A stretch of DNA of 64,000 nt from CAVTWH01 sp963738365 (GTDB lineage Bacteria > Actinomycetota > Actinomycetes > Mycobacteriales > Micromonosporaceae): positions 1,240,001 to 1,304,000 of the forward strand of contig CAVTWH010000010.1 of NCBI GenBank assembly GCA_963738365.1, in the 5' to 3' direction. The notes beneath the pieces were generated by a model, which was given only the letters and a program-made list of their open reading frames with translations, was not told the origin of the DNA and did no database searches. Below are positions 59,519 to 64,000 of this stretch, in pieces (position 1 is the first letter of the stretch; every line of letters starts with the position of its first letter). A program made the translations under genes and the position numbers.

Positions 59519-60280
59519 GTGCAGGAGGTCATCGTCGCGGATCGCCGGGTACGGGTCCGCGAGGTGTGGCTGCTGCTCGGCGTCTCGCTGGGCGCCAGCG
59601 GGGCGTACGCGATCCTCAACATCGTCAACCGGGAGACCGCCGGCCGGCCGCTCGCCTCCCAGCAGGCCGGTCTCAACATCGCGGTCACGCCCGACCGGCC
59701 CTGGCTGGACCTCGCCTACCAGCTGCTCGGCATCGTCGTCGACCTGGTACCCGCGCTGCTCGCCCTGCACCTGCTGGCAGTGGACCGCAGCCTGCCGGCG
59801 CTGGGGCTGCGCCCGGTGCGCCCCGGTTTCGACGTCGGTACCGGCGCCGGGCTGGCGGTTCTCATCGGTGTTCCAGGGCTCGGCCTCTACCTGCTCGCCC
59901 GGCACCTGGGCGCGAACGCCGAGGTGGTACCCGCCGCGCTGGGCCGGGTCTGGTGGGCCGCCCCGGTGCTGGTGCTGGCCGCCGTCCAGAACGCCGTGCT
60001 GGAGGAGGTGGTGGTGGTCGGGTACCTGGTGACCCGGCTGCGCCAGCTCGGCTGGGCGCTGCCCGCGGTGGTGCTGACCAGCGCGCTGCTGCGCGGCTCG
60101 TACCACCTCTATCAGGGCTTCGGCGGGTTCGCCGGCAACGTACTGATGGGCGTCATCTTCAGTCTCTTCTTCGTCCGGTTCCGCCGGATCGGGCCGCTGA
60201 TCGTGGCCCACGCACTGATCGATTCCGTGGCGTTCGTCGGATATGCGCTGCTGAGCAGCCATCTGAGCTTCCTTCATTGA
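59519..60280 (+). CDS. CPBP-family intramembrane metalloprotease
   Basis: 253 residues, about seven membrane helices. The CPBP/Rce1-like signature is present: motif 1 AVLEEVVVVGYLVTRL (Glu-Glu; the Arg of EExxxR is replaced by Gly in EEVVVVG, as in some actinobacterial members), motif 2 LLRGSYHLYQGFGGF (His) and motif 3 LIVAHALIDSVAF (His-x-x-x-Asp). Members cleave within the membrane or act in peptide processing; the substrate is unknown. GTG 59519 has GGAGGAG upstream and a TAGCCT -10 about 30 bp before. Confidence 0.88.
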   Translation: MQEVIVADRRVRVREVWLLLGVSLGASGAYAILNIVNRETAGRPLASQQAGLNIAVTPDRPWLDLAYQLLGIVVDLVPALLALHLLAVDRSLPALGLRPVRPGFDVGTGAGLAVLIGVPGLGLYLLARHLGANAEVVPAALGRVWWAAPVLVLAAVQNAVLEEVVVVGYLVTRLRQLGWALPAVVLTSALLRGSYHLYQGFGGFAGNVLMGVIFSLFFVRFRRIGPLIVAHALIDSVAFVGYALLSSHLSFLH

Positions 60281-60462
60281 GCCCGACCGCTACCCTCGCC
60301 GGCACCCTCGGTTCTGCTGCCACATGCCGCCATCTGGCAAATCAGTGCGGTTTCGTGCTTCCCCGTTGACCGAGGAGCCGCTTAGAGTGCGTTCCCAGAT
60401 CGTGGGCATTCCCCCTGCCCACAGGGGTGCGGGGCCCACTCGAAGGCACGGAGGTGTCCACA

Positions 60463-63400
60463 GTGTCGCAACGCCGACCAGCCGGGTTGAAACGCCCGGT
60501 GGCCATTACCTTGGCTGCGGTGACGCTGACCGCGTTCACGCTGTCAGCGGGTACCGCGGCACAGGCCGCAAACACCGGCCCGACCAGCACGTACATCGTC
60601 CAGATCAAGGGCGACCCGGTCGCCACCTACGAGGGCGGCGAGTCCGGGTACACCGCCACCCGGGCGCCGCAGGGCAGCCGGCTGGACGCCCACACGTCCG
60701 CCGCCACGTCCTACGCCACCCACCTGCGCAGCCGGCAGAAGGACACGCTGAGCAGGTCCGGCGTGGACACCTCCAAGGTCATCCACCAGTACGACACCAC
60801 CTTCAACGGTGTCGCGGTGAAACTGACCGCGGTGCAGGCCGCCAAGCTCAAGTCGAACAGCAACGTCGTGGCGGTCTGGAAGAACACCATCCTCACCATC
60901 CAGACCGCGCCCACCGACGCCTTCCTCGGCCTGACCGGCCCGCTCGGGGTGTGGAACACCCGATTCGGTGGCGACGTCAACGCCGGTCGCGGCGTGATCG
61001 TCGCCGACATCGACAGTGGCATCTGGCCGGAGAGCCCCAGCTTCGCCCCGATCCCCAAGGACAGGGCCGACGACAAGGCGATCGCCAAGAAGTGGCACGG
61101 CACCTGCGACCCGGGCGACAACAACGGCAGCTACGGGCCGGTCAAGTGCAACAACAAGCTGATCGGCGCCCGCTACTACGACTCGGCCAAGCTGTCCGGC
61201 AACAACGCGGGCGAGTTCCAGTCGCCGCGTGACTTCGACGGCCACGGTTCGCACACCGCCAGCACGGCGGCCGGCGACAAGGTCCAGAACGTCATGATCA
61301 ACGGTACCAACGCCGGTGACGCCGAAGGCGTGGCGCCCGGCGCCCGGCTGGCCGCCTACAAGGTGCTCTACGAGAGCGCAGACGGCACCACCGCCTCCGG
61401 CAGCGGCGACGACATCGTCGCGGCGATCGACGACGCGGTGAAGGACGGCGCGGACGTCATCAACTACTCGATCGGCGACAACGTCGACGGCTTCGGGGCC
61501 GAGGAACTGGCGTTCCTGGGTGCCGCCGCGGCCGGCGTCTTCGTCTCCGCCGCCGCCGGCAACGCCGGCCCCGGCGCGGGCACGGTGGACAACGCGATGC
61601 CGTTCGAGACCACGGTGGCGGCCGGCACCTACGACCGCTCGTACTCCAAGTCGGTGACGCTGGGCAACGGCGTGACCTACACCGGCGTCGGCGTGGGCGC
61701 CGCGGTGCCCAGCTCGCCGCTGGTCGACTCGGTCAACGTGGGCCTGTCCAGCGCCACCGCCGTCCAGGTCCGACAGTGCTACACGGGTGCCCTCGACCCG
61801 GCCAAGGTGACCGGGAAGATCGTGCTCTGTGAGCGCGGCGGCAACGCCCGTACCGACAAGAGCAACGCGGTGAAGGTGGCCGGCGGCGTCGGCATGATCC
61901 TGTGGAACCCGAGCGCCAACTCGCTCAACGGCGACTACCACTTCGTACCGACGGTGCACGTGGACACCCCCAGCGGTACCGCCATCAAGGCCTACATCGC
62001 CGGTACCGCCAACCCGACCGCCTCGCTGTCGGTCGGCACCGCGATCACCGTCGAGGCGCCCGCCGTGGCGTCCTTCTCCAGCCGGGGCCCGTCCCCGTCC
62101 AGCGGCGGCGGCCTGCTCAAGCCGGACGTGATGGCGCCCGGCAACGACGTGGTGGCGGCGGTCTCGCCGGTCAACCACTCCGGCAACCTCTACGACACCG
62201 AGTCCGGCACCTCGATGGCCACCCCGCACATCGCCGGAGTCGCGGCGCTGATCATCAGCAAGCACCCGAACTGGTCGCCGATGGCGGTCAAGTCGGCGAT
62301 CATGACGACCGCCAGCACCGTCGACAACCAGGGCAAGCCGATCCAGGGCCAGGCCGGCAACGCCACGCCGTTCGACATGGGCTCCGGTGAGGTCAACCCG
62401 AAGGCGGCCTTCGACCCGGGCCTGGTCTACGACTCGGGCAAGACCGACTGGCTGCGCTACCTCTGCGGCATCGGCCTGGACCTCGGCGTTCTGGAGGATC
62501 CGAACCTGCCGGGCTGCTCGACCACCGGGGCGGTGTCGGCCAGCAACTTCAACTCGGCCAACTTCGCCGTCGGCGCGCTGACCGGGACGACCACGCTCAC
62601 CCGCACCGTGACCAACGTCGAGCCGCTGCCCGGCATCTACACGGCGCAGGTCAACGCCCCGGCCGGGGTCACCGTCAAGGTCAGCCCGAGCACGCTGGTG
62701 CTGCTGCCCGGCCAGAGCGCCACCTTCAAGGTGACGCTGACCCGGACCACCGCACCGCTCAACCAGTACTCGTTCGGCTCGCTCACCTGGGTCGGGCTGC
62801 TGGGCGTGCTCAAGGTCAAGAGCGTCATCGCGGTGAAGCCGGTACCGCTGTCCGCGCCCAGCTCGGTGAACCTCACCGGTACCAGCGGATCCCAGGCGCT
62901 CAGCGTGGTCACCGGGTACGCCGGCACGCTGACCACCTCCGTCGCCGGGCTCACGGCCGCCGTCGAGCACGACTTCAACCTGGTCACCGACACGGCAGGC
63001 TTCAACCCGGACGCCCCGGCGACCGGCCCCGGAACCGGCTCCTTCGCGGTGACGGTGCCCGCCGGTACGGCACTGGCCAGGTTCCAGACGCTGGCCAGTG
63101 ACTACCCGGCCGGTACCGACCTCGACCTGTACGTCTACAGCAAGGCCGCGGACGGGTCGCTCACCGAGGTTGGCCTCAGCGCCGGTGGTTCGGCGTCCGA
63201 AGCGGTCACCCTCACCACGGCCGGCGACTACGTCGTCTTCGTCGACATCTTCGCCAACCCGGCCGGTCCCACCGCGACGCTCCCGGTGACGGCGTACTCG
63301 TACGTCGTGCCGAACGCCGCGGCCGGCAACCTCACCGCCACCCCGGCGAGCCAGACAGTCACCCTCGGCGGCTCGGCGACGGTGACGCTGAACTGGTCCG

Positions 63401-63492
63401 GCCTCACCGCCGGCCAGCACTACCTGGGCCTGGTCACCTACGGCGACGGCACCTCGGCCATCGGCCGGACGGTCGTCTCGGTCACCAGCTGA
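60463..63492 (+). CDS. Secreted subtilisin-like serine protease (S8)
   Basis: 1009 residues. Signal peptide to about AQAA-35, inhibitor I9 prodomain (TSTYIVQIKGDPVATYEG), then the catalytic domain with Asp184 (VADIDSGIWPES), His261 (GHGSHTAS) and Ser584 (SGTSMATPHIAG). A protease-associated insert (about 420-540, CYTGALDPAKVTGKIVLCER) and a C-terminal Fn3-like domain follow, the order typical of the large actinobacterial and plant subtilases. The last ~150 residues form further beta domains (DLDLYVYSKAADGSLTEVGL). GTG 60463 is chosen because GGAGG is ten bases upstream and it starts the basic signal-peptide N-region; GTG 60454 is an alternative. A strong hairpin follows the stop. Confidence 0.93.
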   Translation: MSQRRPAGLKRPVAITLAAVTLTAFTLSAGTAAQAANTGPTSTYIVQIKGDPVATYEGGESGYTATRAPQGSRLDAHTSAATSYATHLRSRQKDTLSRSGVDTSKVIHQYDTTFNGVAVKLTAVQAAKLKSNSNVVAVWKNTILTIQTAPTDAFLGLTGPLGVWNTRFGGDVNAGRGVIVADIDSGIWPESPSFAPIPKDRADDKAIAKKWHGTCDPGDNNGSYGPVKCNNKLIGARYYDSAKLSGNNAGEFQSPRDFDGHGSHTASTAAGDKVQNVMINGTNAGDAEGVAPGARLAAYKVLYESADGTTASGSGDDIVAAIDDAVKDGADVINYSIGDNVDGFGAEELAFLGAAAAGVFVSAAAGNAGPGAGTVDNAMPFETTVAAGTYDRSYSKSVTLGNGVTYTGVGVGAAVPSSPLVDSVNVGLSSATAVQVRQCYTGALDPAKVTGKIVLCERGGNARTDKSNAVKVAGGVGMILWNPSANSLNGDYHFVPTVHVDTPSGTAIKAYIAGTANPTASLSVGTAITVEAPAVASFSSRGPSPSSGGGLLKPDVMAPGNDVVAAVSPVNHSGNLYDTESGTSMATPHIAGVAALIISKHPNWSPMAVKSAIMTTASTVDNQGKPIQGQAGNATPFDMGSGEVNPKAAFDPGLVYDSGKTDWLRYLCGIGLDLGVLEDPNLPGCSTTGAVSASNFNSANFAVGALTGTTTLTRTVTNVEPLPGIYTAQVNAPAGVTVKVSPSTLVLLPGQSATFKVTLTRTTAPLNQYSFGSLTWVGLLGVLKVKSVIAVKPVPLSAPSSVNLTGTSGSQALSVVTGYAGTLTTSVAGLTAAVEHDFNLVTDTAGFNPDAPATGPGTGSFAVTVPAGTALARFQTLASDYPAGTDLDLYVYSKAADGSLTEVGLSAGGSASEAVTLTTAGDYVVFVDIFANPAGPTATLPVTAYSYVVPNAAAGNLTATPASQTVTLGGSATVTLNWSGLTAGQHYLGLVTYGDGTSAIGRTVVSVTS

Positions 63493-63503
63493 ACCCGCTC
63501 CAC

Positions 63504-63539
63504 CAGCGCCCCGGTCGCCACCAGGCGGCCGGGGCGCTG
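63504..63539 (+). terminator. Hairpin terminator of the subtilase gene
   Basis: 16-bp stem (63504-63519 with 63524-63539) with one T-G wobble and an ACCA loop, 12 bp after the stop codon. Confidence 0.82.
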
Positions 63540-63700
63540 CCCTGTCCGCTCGCCGTGAGCAGGATGCCGGCTGGTCCGGCCCGCGTTCTGCCGCGGGTCG
63601 TGTCCGGCTCGTCGGGTGGCGTTGCCCGCCTCCGTCGTCGGAGCCTGGCCGTGTGTTGTCCGGTCGGGCGCAGTCAGCGCCCGTAGCCGGCTGGGCGCGG

Positions 63701-64000
63701 TCAGCGCCGGTAGAAGGCCTCGGCGCGGCGGGCGGCCCGCTCCACCGCCGCGGTGGCCAGCAGCGCGCCGCCGAGCACCCCGCCGCCGCGCAAGGACCGG
63801 AGCGCGAGGACCGCCAGCGGCTCGCCGCGACGTGTCCGCAGCAGCCGCCACAGCCCGCCCAGCGAGGCGCCGGGCTCACCGGGCGTTGCGGCCCGTTCGG
63901 TGGCCAGCGCCACCGCCTCCGTCGCTTCCCGCACACCCGGCTGGGCGCCGACGAGGACGAGCAACTCCGCAGCCCGGTCCGGGTGCCCGGGGTCACGCCC
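63701..64000 (-). CDS. Hypothetical protein, N-terminus outside window
   Basis: The minus-strand frame is open to the right edge and ends at 63701. The visible 99 residues are Ala-rich and helical: AAELLVLVGAQPGVREATEA, GLWRLLRTRRGEPLAVLALR and a C-terminal ARRAEAFYRR. High GC3 supports coding. No family recognised; the first part lies beyond the window. Confidence 0.6.
   Translation of the reverse strand, partial: GRDPGHPDRAAELLVLVGAQPGVREATEAVALATERAATPGEPGASLGGLWRLLRTRRGEPLAVLALRSLRGGGVLGGALLATAAVERAARRAEAFYRR

Noticed and set aside
60544..63996. Minus-strand open frame of about 1150 codons opposite the subtilase
   Set aside because: Composition typical of antisense to GC-rich coding; the plus strand carries a complete S8 protease with signal peptide and catalytic triad.

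Overview
The window reads as high-GC actinobacterial chromosome, most likely a member of the Micromonosporaceae (Micromonospora/Salinispora-like). This rests on very high third-position GC, on promoters of the form TANNNT followed by 6-7 bases and a start codon (leaderless mRNAs), and on actinobacterial families: a Bpa proteasome activator ending GQYL, two LCP proteins, a DUF5926 protein, an IdeR-type iron box and an actinomycete integrative and conjugative element (AICE). The genus is an inference from gene content; no rRNA is present.

Layout. 1-22.1 kb is core chromosome: two LCP cell-wall ligases, rhodanese, glycerophosphodiesterase, a histidine kinase with an RsbW-like ATPase, DUF5926, an arginine-deiminase homologue that has lost catalytic residues, a NERD-like protein, a PAS protein, larC/larB, pheA, a zincin, OsmC, serS, two HAD phosphatases, bpa, a membrane glycosyltransferase, a family-2 glycosyltransferase and a DUF1707 protein. 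22.1-25.2 kb holds small genes and a GntR/HAD/cupin operon with clustered operators. 25.3-28.0 kb is a scar zone with two integrase C-terminal remnants around a secreted glutamic-peptidase/SGNH-hydrolase fusion.

27.86-46.65 kb is an AICE of about 18.6 kb inserted in the 3' half of a tRNA-Ser(UGA) gene. It is bounded by a 176-bp direct repeat with four mismatches. Its right part (36.8-46.4 kb) is the conserved backbone: small AICE proteins, DUF6284, Spd-like membrane proteins, an FtsK/TraB-like DNA translocase with clt-like repeats behind it, DUF4326, a prim-pol primase, a DUF3631 ATPase with an embedded dyad-symmetric iteron array, an excisionase-like HTH protein and a tyrosine integrase. Its left part (28.1-36.4 kb) is cargo of unfamiliar type and partly lower GC: a zinc-finger protein, a coupled three-gene TIGR04255 cassette behind a perfect 26-bp palindrome, a PD-(D/E)XK-like nuclease, a gene under a LexA-like box, and a GntR-kinase fusion paired with a second P-loop kinase.

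46.8-64 kb returns to chromosome: quinone oxidoreductase, methyltransferase, three tandem paralogous polytopic membrane proteins, an iron-regulated FhuF-like protein, an HTH/peptide-deformylase fusion, a globin-FAD reductase that seems to lack the proximal histidine, a proline-rich membrane protein, a CPBP protease and a large secreted subtilase.

Caution: larC, larB, pheA, serS, the 20.7-kb glycosyltransferase, the DUF1707 gene, the translocase gene and the prim-pol gene are each broken by several single-base frame changes. pheA and serS are normally indispensable, so base-calling or assembly errors are more likely than decay.
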